Positions 16,869 to 25,473 of a stretch of DNA of 64,000 bases are shown piece by piece. Made by a program: the position numbers and the translations under genes. The DNA comes from Qipengyuania citrea (GTDB lineage: Bacteria > Pseudomonadota > Alphaproteobacteria > Sphingomonadales > Sphingomonadaceae), in assembly GCF_009828015.1 (NCBI RefSeq), contig NZ_WTYG01000002.1, positions 1-64,000 of the forward strand, in the 5' to 3' direction. Numbering within the stretch: position 1 is the first letter of the stretch; each line of letters opens with the position of its first letter. The notes under the pieces are model-generated. The model made no database searches, was not told where the DNA came from, and saw only the letters and a program-made list of their open reading frames with translations.

Positions 16869-18131
16869 TCAGTCGATCCCGCCGCGGCGGAGCATCGCGT
16901 CGATGCTGGCGACCTTGCGTTCATAGCGCGGATCGTCGGTCGCGCCGTAGCGCGCTGCGAATTCGGCATCGGTCAGCCCGTCGCTGAGCGCCAGCGCCGC
17001 TGCGGGCAGCAGGTCTTCGTCCTGCGCGCCCAGCAAGGCCGCGCGCGCGTCCGCCATCCGCTCCGGATCGGTCAGGCGCCGCGCGATCTTGATCCCCGAT
17101 CGGTCGCTGGCGAGATCGACGAAGGAGAAGCCGCTCGGGTCCTTGGGAGCCAGCAGCGGATCGCTTTCCAGGCTGTCGGCCAGTTCCTTCCATTCACCGA
17201 TCGCCGCGCTGATGCTGCTGCCGGTGGTGGTCTCGAGCGCTGCCGACAGCGCCCAGTGTTTCGCCCAGTCCGCGCGGCCCTGCAGCGTCAGCGTGACCGG
17301 CCGGGCCGCGCAGGTGCCGATCGTGCCGTCGACACCGCCGAACAGTTCGGCCGCCTCGGGCCCGAGCGAGAACAGCGCAAGCGCAACGAGCGCGGCGGAA
17401 TGCCCTTCGGGGCTGGGCTGCGAAGCCGCGAGCGCGCGGCGCAGTTGCTGCGCCAGCAGCGGGGCAGGCTCGCCGCGCTGCCGTTCGGCGAGCGTGCAGT
17501 AGATGGTGCCCACCATGTCTTCATCGACTGCGGGAACGCCGGTTGTCCGGGCATGCGCGAGCAGGCTGCCCTGCGGCATGAGGACCCGCGCGGTGACGCT
17601 GTCGGGCCCGATCCGCATGCTGTGCACGATCGTGTCGATCGGCGGGAGGGTGCCGCCCTGCGCGGCCATCCGGCGCTGGATCAGCGCCAGTCCCCATTGC
17701 GAGAACCAGTCGGGCAGGGGCAGCGCGCCGATCTTCACGGTGAAGGTCGGCAGCCCCTCGCTGGCTCCCGACGCCTGCGCGCGGATGTTGATCCAGCGGA
17801 AGAGCATGGGCCGGCTGCCGGTCAGCGTAAGCACGCCATCCTCGACGCGGGCGTCGAAGCGGTTGGGCGCAAAGCCCTGCGTCACCATCGCCGAGGTCGC
17901 GGCCAGTTCGGCTTCGGCGAGCGTGAGTTCGACCGGCTCCCCCGTCGCCCGGCTTTGCCGCGCCTGATTGACGAGCGCGCGCGCAGCCGCGACCTGCTCT
18001 GCCGTGGCATGCCGGCTATCCGGTACGGCCGGTTCGGAACTGGTCAGGAGCAGCGCCAGCGCCAGCACGCCGCCCACGATCAGGGCGAGCGCGAGGCGCC
18101 AACGATGCCCGCGGGTCGGGGGGGCGGACAT
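16869..18131 (-). CDS. membrane-anchored protein of unknown function
   Basis: A 420-residue protein with one N-terminal membrane anchor (about 11-30, LALALIVGGVLALALLL) and the rest presumably periplasmic. I recognise no domain with certainty. The C-terminal 150 residues (FSFVDLASDRSGIKIARR, then a helix-rich stretch ending DAMLRRGGID) are the most conserved-looking part. Three cysteines lie scattered in the middle. It stands between a beta-oxidation operon and the fah gene, 28 bp upstream of the latter on the other side of its stop, so shared transcription with fah-maiA is not possible in that order without readthrough. No function proposed. Confidence 0.7.
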   Translation of the reverse strand: MSAPPTRGHRWRLALALIVGGVLALALLLTSSEPAVPDSRHATAEQVAAARALVNQARQSRATGEPVELTLAEAELAATSAMVTQGFAPNRFDARVEDGVLTLTGSRPMLFRWINIRAQASGASEGLPTFTVKIGALPLPDWFSQWGLALIQRRMAAQGGTLPPIDTIVHSMRIGPDSVTARVLMPQGSLLAHARTTGVPAVDEDMVGTIYCTLAERQRGEPAPLLAQQLRRALAASQPSPEGHSAALVALALFSLGPEAAELFGGVDGTIGTCAARPVTLTLQGRADWAKHWALSAALETTTGSSISAAIGEWKELADSLESDPLLAPKDPSGFSFVDLASDRSGIKIARRLTDPERMADARAALLGAQDEDLLPAAALALSDGLTDAEFAARYGATDDPRYERKVASIDAMLRRGGID

Positions 18132-18159
18132 GATGCGGTTTTCGGTCAGCTGGGGCCCG

Positions 18160-19170
18160 TCAGGCCTCCACCACCGTCTGTTCGATCGCCCCGAAGATCG
18201 AGTGGCCGTCGGCGTCCTTCATCTCGACGCGGACGCTGTCGCCGGGGACCATGAAGCGCGTGCTCGCTTCGCCATTGGCGATGGTTTCGATCATGCGGAT
18301 TTCGGCAATGCAGCTGTAACCGAGACCGCCTTCGGCCACCGGCTTGCCCGGATCGCCGTCGGGGCCCTGGTTGGAGACGGTGCCCGAGCCGATGATCGTA
18401 CCCGCGCCCAGGTCGCGCGTCTTCGCGGCATGCGCGACCAGTTCGGCGAGGCTGAAGGTGGCATCGACGCCGGCATTGGCGCGGCCGAAGGGCTGGCCGT
18501 TGTAATCGACCATCAGCGGCAGGTGGATGACGCTGCCCTGCCAGGCATCGCCCAGTTCGTCGGGTGTCACCGCTACGGGGCTGAACGCGCTGGCGGGCTT
18601 GGACTGGAAGAAGCCGAAGCCCTTGGCCAGTTCGCCCGGGATCAGGCCGCGCAAGCTGACGTCGTTGACCAGCATCACCAGCTTGATGTGATCCGCTGCG
18701 TCATCCTTCGACACGCCCATCGGCACGTCGTCGGTGATCACCGCGATCTCGCCTTCCATGTCGCAGCCCCACTTGGTGTCGCCCAGCGGGATATCGTCGC
18801 GGGGCGCGAGGAAGTTGTCGCTGCCGCCCTGGTACATCAGCGGATCGTGGTAGAAGCTCTCGGGCACTTCGGCGCCGCGCGCCTTGCGGACCAGTTCGAC
18901 GTGGTTGATATAGGCCGAGCCGTCGGCCCACTGATAGGCGCGCGGCAGCGGCGAATGCGCTTCGCGTTCGTGGAACCGCTCGCACGGCACCGCCTCATGT
19001 TCGACATCGGTGTACAGCGCTTCGAGCTTTGGCGCGACTTCGGCCCAATCGTCGAGCGCGGCCTGCAGCGTCGACGCGATGTTGTCCGCCGCGCAGTAAC
19101 GGGTGAGGTCCTTGGAGACGACCACGAGCTTGCCGTCGCGCGTGCCGTCCTTGAGTGTTGCGAGCTTCAT
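18160..19170 (-). CDS. fumarylacetoacetate hydrolase family protein
   Basis: Hydrolyses a C-C bond of a beta-diketone; with the adjacent isomerase the likely substrate is fumarylacetoacetate (tyrosine/homogentisate route) or fumarylpyruvate. 336 residues. The FAH metal-site motif is the glutamate-rich GCDMEGEIAVI near residue 137, with the GSGTVSNQGPDG loop downstream typical of this branch, and MVNDVSLRGLIPGELAKG containing the Asp/Arg pair. The ATG overlaps the maiA stop (ATGA), so the two are coupled. Length and the FFQSKPASAFSPVAVTPDEL segment fit the FAH branch used in aromatic degradation. Confidence 0.9.
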   Translation of the reverse strand: MKLATLKDGTRDGKLVVVSKDLTRYCAADNIASTLQAALDDWAEVAPKLEALYTDVEHEAVPCERFHEREAHSPLPRAYQWADGSAYINHVELVRKARGAEVPESFYHDPLMYQGGSDNFLAPRDDIPLGDTKWGCDMEGEIAVITDDVPMGVSKDDAADHIKLVMLVNDVSLRGLIPGELAKGFGFFQSKPASAFSPVAVTPDELGDAWQGSVIHLPLMVDYNGQPFGRANAGVDATFSLAELVAHAAKTRDLGAGTIIGSGTVSNQGPDGDPGKPVAEGGLGYSCIAEIRMIETIANGEASTRFMVPGDSVRVEMKDADGHSIFGAIEQTVVEA

Positions 19171-19820
19171 GTCGGTTGTATCCTCTCGGGATTGTCGGGT
19201 TGGTTGTCCGGATGCGCGCGCTGGAACGCGGGTAGCGCGAGACAGGCGGTTTCGATCCGGGTGATGTGGGGCTTGTCAGCAAAGTCGAAGCCGAAACGCT
19301 GGGCGTTGTACACCTGCGGCAACAGGCAGACCTCGAACAGGCCGGGCCGCTCGAACAGGAAGTCGCCGCTGCCGAGCTGCGCCAGCCGTGCTTCGAGCGG
19401 GTCGAGCGTGCGCGCGAGCCAATGGCGGTACCAGATGCCGATCTCGTCCTGCGACTTGCCGTATTCCTTGGCGAGATACTTGAGCACCGGCAGGTTGAGC
19501 GGGGCGTGCAGTTCGGTCGCGATGGCATAGGCCAGTTCGCGCGCGAGATAGCGGTCACCGGCATCGCCGGGCAGCAACGGCGCATCGGGATAGGCTTCGT
19601 CGAGCCATTCGAGCTGCGCCATCGACTGGACATAGTCCTTGCCGTCGACCTCGAGCAGCGGGACCGAACCGAAGGGGTTGCGACTGGTGAAGGCGGCGCC
19701 TTTCTGTTCGCTTTCGAGCAGGTTCACCGGCACGTATTCGTAGTCCAGCCCTTTCAGCTCCAGCGCGATGCGCAGGCGGTAGCTGGTCGAACTGCGATAG
19801 TAGCCGTGAAGGCGGATCAT
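19167..19820 (-). CDS. maiA: maleylacetoacetate isomerase (zeta-class GST)
   Basis: Glutathione-dependent cis-trans isomerase of 217 residues converting maleylacetoacetate to fumarylacetoacetate. The zeta-class signature SSTSYRLRIAL (about 10-20) supplies the catalytic Ser and Cys/Arg positions, here with tyrosine in place of the usual cysteine, so the exact mechanism may differ. Thioredoxin-like N-domain to about 80 (NPFGSVPLLE is the cis-proline GSH site), then the all-helical domain. ATG 19820 is chosen; an in-frame longer reading upstream has no function. It runs into fah with a 4-bp overlap. Confidence 0.9.
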   Translation of the reverse strand: MIRLHGYYRSSTSYRLRIALELKGLDYEYVPVNLLESEQKGAAFTSRNPFGSVPLLEVDGKDYVQSMAQLEWLDEAYPDAPLLPGDAGDRYLARELAYAIATELHAPLNLPVLKYLAKEYGKSQDEIGIWYRHWLARTLDPLEARLAQLGSGDFLFERPGLFEVCLLPQVYNAQRFGFDFADKPHITRIETACLALPAFQRAHPDNQPDNPERIQPT

Positions 19821-20028
19821 GATGCGGCTCCCGATGTCGCGCGGATGTTGGAACGGCCGAAGGCGCGTCCACGACATGGACCGCATGTTACACGGTCCAG
19901 GCGGAAAAAACCTGCCCCCTGGACACGCGGACGGAGCCGGGTGCAAACGGGGCGGGTCGGAGTGCGGGGCATGGGGCCCCTGTGGCACAGGGCCGGGCTG
20001 TAGGACAGGATCGCTCGCGCGCGAGGGG

Positions 20029-21213
20029 TCAAAACGCCGCGATCCCCGTGATTGCGCGGCCGAGGATCAGCGCATGGACATCATGCGTGCCTTCGTAGGT
20101 GTTGACCGTCTCGAGATTCACCATGTGGCGGATCACCTGGTATTCTTCCGAAATGCCGTTGCCGCCATGCATGTCGCGCGACTTGCGCGCGATATCGAGC
20201 GCCTTGCCGACATTGTTGCGCTTGACGATGCTGATCATCTCGGGCGCGAACTTGCCTTCGTCCATCAGCCGTCCGACGCGCAGGCTCGATTGCAGGCCGA
20301 GCGAGATCTCGGTGATCATGTCGGCGAGCTTGAGCTGGTAGAGCTGCTTGCTCGCCAGCGGCACGCCGAACTGGTGCCGGTCGAGCCCGTATTGGCGCGC
20401 GGCGTGGAGGCAGAACTCGGCCGCACCCATCGCGCCCCAGCTGATGCCGTAGCGCGCGCGGTTGAGACAGCCGAACGGACCCTTGAGGCCCTGCACTTCG
20501 GGCAGCAGCGCGTCTTCACCCACTTCGACTTCGTCCATCACGATCATGCCGGTGGTCGAGGCGCGCAGGCTCAGCTTGCCTTCGATCTTGGGGGCGGACA
20601 GCCCCTTCATGCCCTTTTCGAGCACGAAGCCGCGGATGCCGCCGCCATGCGCCTCACTCTTCGCCCAGACCACGAAGACATCGGCGAAGGGGGCGTTGGA
20701 AATCCAGGTCTTGGAGCCGGAAATGACATAGCCGCCATCGACCTTCTTGGCGGTGGTTTTCATCCCGCCGGGATCGCTGCCGGCATCGGGCTCGGTCAGG
20801 CCGAAACAGCCGATCAGCTTACCGCTGGCAAGGCCGGGCAGGTATTTCTTGCGCTGATCTTCCGAACCATAGGCGAGGATCGGATACATAACGAGACTCG
20901 ACTGGACCGAGGCCATCGAACGATAGCCGCTGTCGACGCGCTCGATCTCGCGCGCGATCAGGCCATAGGCGACATAGCTGGCAGCCGCGCCGCCATATTC
21001 CTCGGGCACGGTGGCGCCCAGCAGGCCCGCCTCGCCCATCATCGGGAAAAGTTCGGGGTCGTCGACTTCCTCGCTGAAGTTCTCGATCACCCGCGGTTGC
21101 AATTCGCCCTGCGCGAAGGCGTGGGCAGCGTCGCGGATCATCCGCTCGTCCTCGGTCAACTGATCGTCGAGGTTGAAGGGATCGTCCCAGGCGAAAGGCA
21201 CCATAGCGGCCAT
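20029..21213 (-). CDS. gcdH: glutaryl-CoA dehydrogenase
   Basis: Flavoprotein oxidising and decarboxylating glutaryl-CoA to crotonyl-CoA in lysine and tryptophan degradation. 394 residues from ATG 21213. The near-complete GCDH signature is present: [64 protein letters not shown] and the catalytic glutamate in [16 protein letters not shown]. These residues separate it from short-chain acyl-CoA dehydrogenases. It is a single-gene unit about 200 bp from maiA, thematically joined to the neighbouring aromatic/acyl-CoA genes. Confidence 0.93.
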   Translation of the reverse strand: MAAMVPFAWDDPFNLDDQLTEDERMIRDAAHAFAQGELQPRVIENFSEEVDDPELFPMMGEAGLLGATVPEEYGGAAASYVAYGLIAREIERVDSGYRSMASVQSSLVMYPILAYGSEDQRKKYLPGLASGKLIGCFGLTEPDAGSDPGGMKTTAKKVDGGYVISGSKTWISNAPFADVFVVWAKSEAHGGGIRGFVLEKGMKGLSAPKIEGKLSLRASTTGMIVMDEVEVGEDALLPEVQGLKGPFGCLNRARYGISWGAMGAAEFCLHAARQYGLDRHQFGVPLASKQLYQLKLADMITEISLGLQSSLRVGRLMDEGKFAPEMISIVKRNNVGKALDIARKSRDMHGGNGISEEYQVIRHMVNLETVNTYEGTHDVHALILGRAITGIAAF

Positions 21214-21287
21214 GTGGTCTCCTCTGTTCCACCCCAGCCACTGGCAGGGTTGCCCGCGCGGGGCAAGACCCGCGCGGGCAGCGAAGG

Positions 21288-21674
21288 TCACTTCACCAGC
21301 GGCAGCGCCTTGCGGCAATCTTCCGCGCATTCGCGGCACATCTTGGCACACAGCGAGCAGTGCGGATTGTCATGGCTTTCGCATTCGGCGGCGCAGGTTT
21401 CGCAGGCGGTGATGCAGGCTTCGAGCTGGGCCCGCAGCACGTCGATATTCTGCGCGGTGCGGCGGACGGCGAGCCGCGCGGTCGCGGCGCAGACATCGGC
21501 GCAGTCGAGGCAGTTGCGGATGCACTGCGCCATGTCCATGTCCTCGGCCACGCAGGCATCGGCGCAGCTGGTGCAGAATAGCGAACACAGCATGGCATGG
21601 CGTGCAGCAGTGACCAGTTCTTCGGTCTCGTCCTCGACCTGCGGGTGTGCGGCGATCATTGTGGGGAGCGACAT
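21288..21674 (-). CDS. cysteine-rich four-helix-bundle copper-binding protein (DUF326)
   Basis: A 128-residue protein with 17 cysteines, mostly spaced CxxC or CxxxC along predicted helices (for example [47 protein letters not shown]), plus a His-rich bend near HDNPHC. This is the DUF326/Csp-like four-helix bundle whose known members store Cu(I) inside the bundle. There is no signal peptide, so storage would be cytosolic. ATG 21674 is preferred over ATG 21680 because AAGGAAGGAA then lies at good spacing. The upstream segment is a perfect inverted repeat (see separate feature). It is not next to copper exporters. Confidence 0.88.
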   Translation of the reverse strand: MSLPTMIAAHPQVEDETEELVTAARHAMLCSLFCTSCADACVAEDMDMAQCIRNCLDCADVCAATARLAVRRTAQNIDVLRAQLEACITACETCAAECESHDNPHCSLCAKMCRECAEDCRKALPLVK

Positions 21675-21684
21675 CGGCATTTCC

Positions 21685-21715
21685 TTCCTTGAGAATATTG
21701 CGTTCGTTCAAGGAA
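21685..21715 (-). promoter_or_regulatory. inverted repeat overlapping the DUF326 ribosome binding site
   Basis: On the minus strand TTCCTTGA and TCAAGGAA form an exact 8-bp inverted repeat separated by 15 nt, ending 4 nt before the first ATG. The 3' arm contains the AAGGAA part of the Shine-Dalgarno sequence, so the transcript could fold it into a hairpin; a second GGAA just after the arm stays free. It may be an RNA switch or a DNA operator; neither is shown. Confidence 0.45.
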
Positions 21716-21770
21716 TGGTTCGTCGCCGCGCAATGTTCCGGCAATGGCGGGCGAAACCCGCGCGCTGCGG

Positions 21771-22133
21771 TCAGGCGTGCGCGGCGGCGCGCTGAATCGA
21801 GTCGATCACGGCAGCCGGCGGGCAGGGCTTGGCCAGCGCTTGCGCCCGCGGGAAGCGAAGCGCCACCTCGGCGGGGGACAGCTGACCCGAATGGAAGATG
21901 ACCGGCACGTTTTCCGCCATCATCTGTTCGGCCAGCGGATAGACGATGCCATCGCCTAGCTGGACGTCGAGAATGGCGATATCGGGTTTCGACTTCTGGT
22001 AGGCCAGCATGGCCGACGACAGATCGTCATACGGCCCTTCGACCATGTAGCCCGCTTCTGCCACCGTATCGCACAGATCGTAACCGACGATCAGTTCGTC
22101 TTCGGCGACGAGTACTCGTAGTTGACGACTCAT
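21771..22133 (-). CDS. single-domain response regulator receiver
   Basis: A stand-alone CheY-like receiver of 120 residues. The acidic pocket is AEDE (about 10-13), the phospho-acceptor is the Asp of ILDVQLGD (about 55), the threonine/serine position is in IFHSGQL and the conserved lysine is in LAKPC. There is no output domain and no histidine kinase or chemotaxis gene nearby, so it must receive phosphate from a kinase elsewhere, perhaps as a phosphate sink or an allosteric partner. ATG 22133 is the only start preserving the receiver fold. Confidence 0.9.
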   Translation of the reverse strand: MSRQLRVLVAEDELIVGYDLCDTVAEAGYMVEGPYDDLSSAMLAYQKSKPDIAILDVQLGDGIVYPLAEQMMAENVPVIFHSGQLSPAEVALRFPRAQALAKPCPPAAVIDSIQRAAAHA

Positions 22134-22200
22134 CTGACCTCTCCTCGACTGCGGACCCACGTAACCAAATACCGCAGCCGGAAATCGGTTCCCGGTCGCG

Positions 22201-22785
22201 TCAGCTGAGTTTCCCGAAGCGGTCGGCGAAACCGGCTTCGTCGCCAGCGGCGAGCATGGCCGCCTGGCCGACCCAGTCGTCGCGCCGGATGCGGCCCTGG
22301 AAGCGGCCCATCTGCGCATCCACGCGGTCGATTTCGGCGTCGTCCCAGGCGGCGATCTGCGCGAATGTGGTCACGCCCATGCCGTGCAGCGTGGCCGACA
22401 GCTTCGGACCCAGCCCCTTGATACGGGTCAGATCGTCGCCGCCAGCCGGAGCCGATGCGCTTGCGGGCGTTGCGGATGCGGATGCGGATGCGGGTGCCGG
22501 AGTCGGGGTCGGAGCTGGGGTTGCGGCGGGGGTAGTGGCGGCCGGCTCCGTCGTGGCACCGCCGGCCGGCACGCCGGCCGCGGGCTGCATCGGGGTCGCC
22601 GCCGGGGCGCTGTCGATCAGCGCCTTGTTGCGCTGCGCCGGGGCGGCGCCGTCATCGAGCACGTCACGGCTGGTGCTGGTGACGCGGGTCTTGCGCGAGC
22701 TGTTGAACAGGTACCATGCGATCACCAGGCCGAGCAGCAGCGCGGCGACGATCAGCGGCCAATAGGTCTGGAGCAGTTCGCTCAT
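22201..22785 (-). CDS. membrane-anchored helix-hairpin-helix domain protein
   Basis: A 194-residue protein: N-terminal membrane span (about 8-28, YWPLIVAALLLGLVIAWYLF), a basic cytoplasmic turn (NSSRKTRV), a long Pro/Ala/Thr/Ser low-complexity linker (about 60-125) and a C-terminal helix-hairpin-helix domain (about 130-194) with the motif TRIKGLGPKLSATLHGMGV. The HHH domain of this type is found in predicted 5' nucleases and nucleic-acid binding proteins, but no catalytic residues are added here. It is the last gene of an OmpA - micropeptide - HHH operon, preceded by the micropeptide with 3 bp between them. Confidence 0.85.
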   Translation of the reverse strand: MSELLQTYWPLIVAALLLGLVIAWYLFNSSRKTRVTSTSRDVLDDGAAPAQRNKALIDSAPAATPMQPAAGVPAGGATTEPAATTPAATPAPTPTPAPASASASATPASASAPAGGDDLTRIKGLGPKLSATLHGMGVTTFAQIAAWDDAEIDRVDAQMGRFQGRIRRDDWVGQAAMLAAGDEAGFADRFGKLS

Positions 22786-22788
22786 GGT

Positions 22789-22893
22789 CTAGTCCTCTTG
22801 TTGGTCGTGGCGGCCCCACAGCGCCCAGCCGATGCCGATCCCCGCACCGTAGGCGGCGACCATCAGCGCGGCCAGTTCGAACCATAGCGGCAT
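22789..22893 (-). CDS. 34-residue membrane micropeptide
   Basis: A short reading frame of 34 residues, MPLWFELAALMV then AAYGAGIGIGWALWGR, ending in an acidic HDQQED tail. It is one hydrophobic span with a Gly-rich face, so probably a single-pass inner membrane peptide. It begins 1 bp after the OmpA stop (its ATG at 22893) and ends 3 bp before the HHH gene, so its spacing is that of a cotranscribed, translationally coupled gene. No family name known to me. Real rather than chance is likely because the codon style and operon spacing match its neighbours. Confidence 0.7.
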   Translation of the reverse strand: MPLWFELAALMVAAYGAGIGIGWALWGRHDQQED

Positions 22894-22894
22894 G

Positions 22895-23635
22895 TCAGCG
22901 GGCTCCCGGCGTGTCGACGGGGGTGGGACGGAGCGGTTCGGTGCGGATCACCGAGAATTCGATGCGGCGGTTGGCCGGGTCGCTGGGGGCCAGACCCTCG
23001 ACCGGCTGGCTGGAGCCGACCCCGCTGGCGCGCAGCCCGTCGCGCGGGATGCCGCGCTCGATCAGCGCCTGCCGCACCACGCGCGCGCGTTCCATGCTCA
23101 GCGCCAGATTGCCGGGCTCGGTGCCCGCCTTGTCGGTGTGGCCGGTGATCGCGATGATCGAGCCGAGGCACGGCCGGAGGGCGTCGGCAACTTCGTTGAG
23201 CAGCTTGCGGCTCGACGGCAGCAAGGCGCTGCTGCCTTCCTCGAACCGGATCGAACGGGTGCGCAGCAGCCCTTCGACGTCTTCCTGGCAATGCAGCGGC
23301 TGGTAGGTCGGCTCGTCGCTTTCGGCGCGCACCGTCCCGTCGCTCCAGGTTACGCCGCCGACGCCGGGAATGTCGTAGACCTCGCGCGCCACGCGCGTGC
23401 GGACGCTCTCGTCCAAATCCTCGCCGCCGCTCAGCAGCGGGTGGCGCGAAAGCGATCCGGTGGCGCTGGCGAAGCGTGCGGTGACCCCCGTGCCGCCCGC
23501 TTCGGCTATCGCTGCGGCGGACTGCGTTTCGAGCCGGTCGATGAAGTCGGCCGCCATCGGCTCGGCCAGTGCATAGCCGGCAAGGCCGGTCGCCATGGCA
23601 CCGGCAAGCATGACAAGGGGAGCACGGATCGACAT
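22895..23635 (-). CDS. OmpA-family peptidoglycan-associated protein
   Basis: A 246-residue envelope protein. An N-terminal hydrophobic segment (about 7-24) either anchors it or serves as an uncleaved signal. A BON-like region (about 30-125, LETQSAAAIAEAGGTGVTARF) precedes the OmpA C-terminal domain (about 130-235) with ITGHTDKAGTEPGNLALSMERA, whose Asp and Arg bind diaminopimelate in peptidoglycan. There is no lipobox and no beta-barrel, so it is more like a ground-anchored linker between inner membrane and cell wall. First gene of the OmpA - micropeptide - HHH operon. Confidence 0.88.
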   Translation of the reverse strand: MSIRAPLVMLAGAMATGLAGYALAEPMAADFIDRLETQSAAAIAEAGGTGVTARFASATGSLSRHPLLSGGEDLDESVRTRVAREVYDIPGVGGVTWSDGTVRAESDEPTYQPLHCQEDVEGLLRTRSIRFEEGSSALLPSSRKLLNEVADALRPCLGSIIAITGHTDKAGTEPGNLALSMERARVVRQALIERGIPRDGLRASGVGSSQPVEGLAPSDPANRRIEFSVIRTEPLRPTPVDTPGAR

Positions 23636-23687
23636 GGGCTGGCTCTTAGCCGCCAGCCGCCCCCCCTGCCAAGCGCCCTGCGCGCGG

Positions 23688-25385
23688 TTATTCCAAACCC
23701 TCGGCGGTCATCACCAGCTGGAGGAATTCCTGCCGCCAGAAATCGCGCTGCGGCCCGGCCAGCGCGGCGATCTGCGGATAGGCATAATCCGCCAGCAGCG
23801 GGTCGCCGCGCAGTTTCTGGCCGAAGGCGGCGACCGCGCTGGCGAAGGCGAAATCGCCTCGGGGCACCGCGCTCGTCGCCAGCGCGGATGCGGGCAGGGC
23901 GTAGGTCAGCAGCTGCGAGGTATCGCCATCGGGCCGCTTGTAGCGCAGCTTCACATAGGCCGCCTCGCTCGCCAGTTCGCGGGCGCGGTCATCGACCGTG
24001 TCCTCGTAACGCCGCGCGGGCACCCACCCTTCGCCGCCGGCGGGGATCACTTCATACAGCGCGGTGACCTGGTGGCCCGCGCCGATATCGCCCGCATCGA
24101 CCGCATCATTGTCGAAGTCCTCTTCGCGCAGCACGCGGTTTTCATAGCCGACGAGGCGGTACTGGCTGACCACTGCCGGATTGAATTCGACCTGGATCTT
24201 TACGTCCTTGGCGATGGTGAACAGCGTCGCGCCCATTTCGTCGCCGAGCACCTTGCGGGCCTCCAGCGCGCTGTCGATGTAGGAATAATTGCCGTTCCCG
24301 TTGTTGGCGACCTGTTCCATCATCGCATCGTTGAGATTGCCGCGGCCGAAGCCGAGCACCGACAGCGTGACGCCGCTTTCGCGCTTCTTCTCGATCAATT
24401 CGACCAGCGCCTCGCGATCCGAAGTGCCGACGTTGAAATCGCCATCGGTCGCCAGGATCACGCGGTTGACGCCGCCCTCGATGCGGTTGGCCTCGGCCAC
24501 GCGGTAGGCGAGTTCGATCCCCGCACCGCCCGCGGTCGACCCGCCGGCATTGAGCTGGTCCAGCGCGTCCTTGATCTTGCGTTCGTCATTGGTCGGTTCG
24601 AGCACGAGGCCCGCGGCCCCGGCATAGACGACGATCGAGACGCGGTCGCGTTCGGTCAGCTGTCCGGCAAGCTGGCGCATCGCGGTCTTGACCAGCGGCA
24701 GCTTGTCGGCGCTGCCCATCGAGCCCGAGACATCCAGCAGGAAGACGAGATTGGCGGCGGGGCGTTCCTGTTCGGGCATTTCATACCCGGTGAGACCGAT
24801 GCGCACCAGCCGCGCGTCGGCATTCCACGGGCTCACCGCGACATCGGTGTTGACCGTGAACGGCTGCTCAAGGCTGTCCGGCCGGTCGTAGTCATAGCGG
24901 AAGTAATTGATGAATTCCTCGGTCCGCACCGCGCCCTTGGGCGGCAGCTGGCCATCGGAAATGAACCGGCGCGCATTGGTATAGGCGCCGGTGTCGACAT
25001 CGACCGAGAAGGTCGAGACGGGTTCGCTGGCGACCAGCTTGACCGGCGACACGTCCTCGCCGTCATACTGCTCGCGGCTGGGTGGTGCGGGCACGAAGAC
25101 CGGCGGGAAATAGCGATAGCCCGGTTCGATGACCGATGTTTCGGTGGATGGGGTCGCCGCGTCGGCACGAACTCGGGACCCCATGACGATAGGTGATGGG
25201 CTGGCCATATGCGCTGGCGGAGGCGGCGGCGGGGGAGGAGGTGGTGGCGGCGGCGGCGTGCGGCCCGCTTCGGTCCGATCGGCCTTGCCGCTGGCGATGA
25301 TGATGGTATCGCCATCGGGCTGCGTGGCGCAGCCGGCGATCAGCGCAGCTGCTGCACAAGTGACGGTAAATCTTGCGAAACGCAT
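23688..25385 (-). CDS. von Willebrand factor type A lipoprotein
   Basis: A 565-residue surface or periplasmic lipoprotein. The lipobox is LIAGC with Cys19. A run of 14 prolines (around 44-57) leads to a von Willebrand N-terminal domain (about 110-180), a VWA domain (about 205-390) with the MIDAS metal motif DVSGSMG, and a C-terminal DUF3520-like domain to the end. This is the YfbK architecture; function is unknown, but VWA usually mediates metal-dependent protein binding. The polyproline run is unusually long and GGC/GGT-repetitive in the DNA (about 25210-25255). ATG 25385 gives the lipoprotein signal. Confidence 0.9.
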   Translation of the reverse strand: MRFARFTVTCAAAALIAGCATQPDGDTIIIASGKADRTEAGRTPPPPPPPPPPPPPPAHMASPSPIVMGSRVRADAATPSTETSVIEPGYRYFPPVFVPAPPSREQYDGEDVSPVKLVASEPVSTFSVDVDTGAYTNARRFISDGQLPPKGAVRTEEFINYFRYDYDRPDSLEQPFTVNTDVAVSPWNADARLVRIGLTGYEMPEQERPAANLVFLLDVSGSMGSADKLPLVKTAMRQLAGQLTERDRVSIVVYAGAAGLVLEPTNDERKIKDALDQLNAGGSTAGGAGIELAYRVAEANRIEGGVNRVILATDGDFNVGTSDREALVELIEKKRESGVTLSVLGFGRGNLNDAMMEQVANNGNGNYSYIDSALEARKVLGDEMGATLFTIAKDVKIQVEFNPAVVSQYRLVGYENRVLREEDFDNDAVDAGDIGAGHQVTALYEVIPAGGEGWVPARRYEDTVDDRARELASEAAYVKLRYKRPDGDTSQLLTYALPASALATSAVPRGDFAFASAVAAFGQKLRGDPLLADYAYPQIAALAGPQRDFWRQEFLQLVMTAEGLE

Positions 25386-25473
25386 GGGCAGTCCTCCCCT
25401 TCCTTGCGAGTGCTCAACGCTACCCGACCCCGGGGTGAATACCGACTGAACGTGTCTTATCCGCGACGAACGG

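Noticed and set aside
19819..21795. Long plus-strand open frame opposite gcdH and the DUF326 gene
   Set aside because: Antisense shadow; it spans two unrelated real genes and their intergenic gap without any ribosome binding site.
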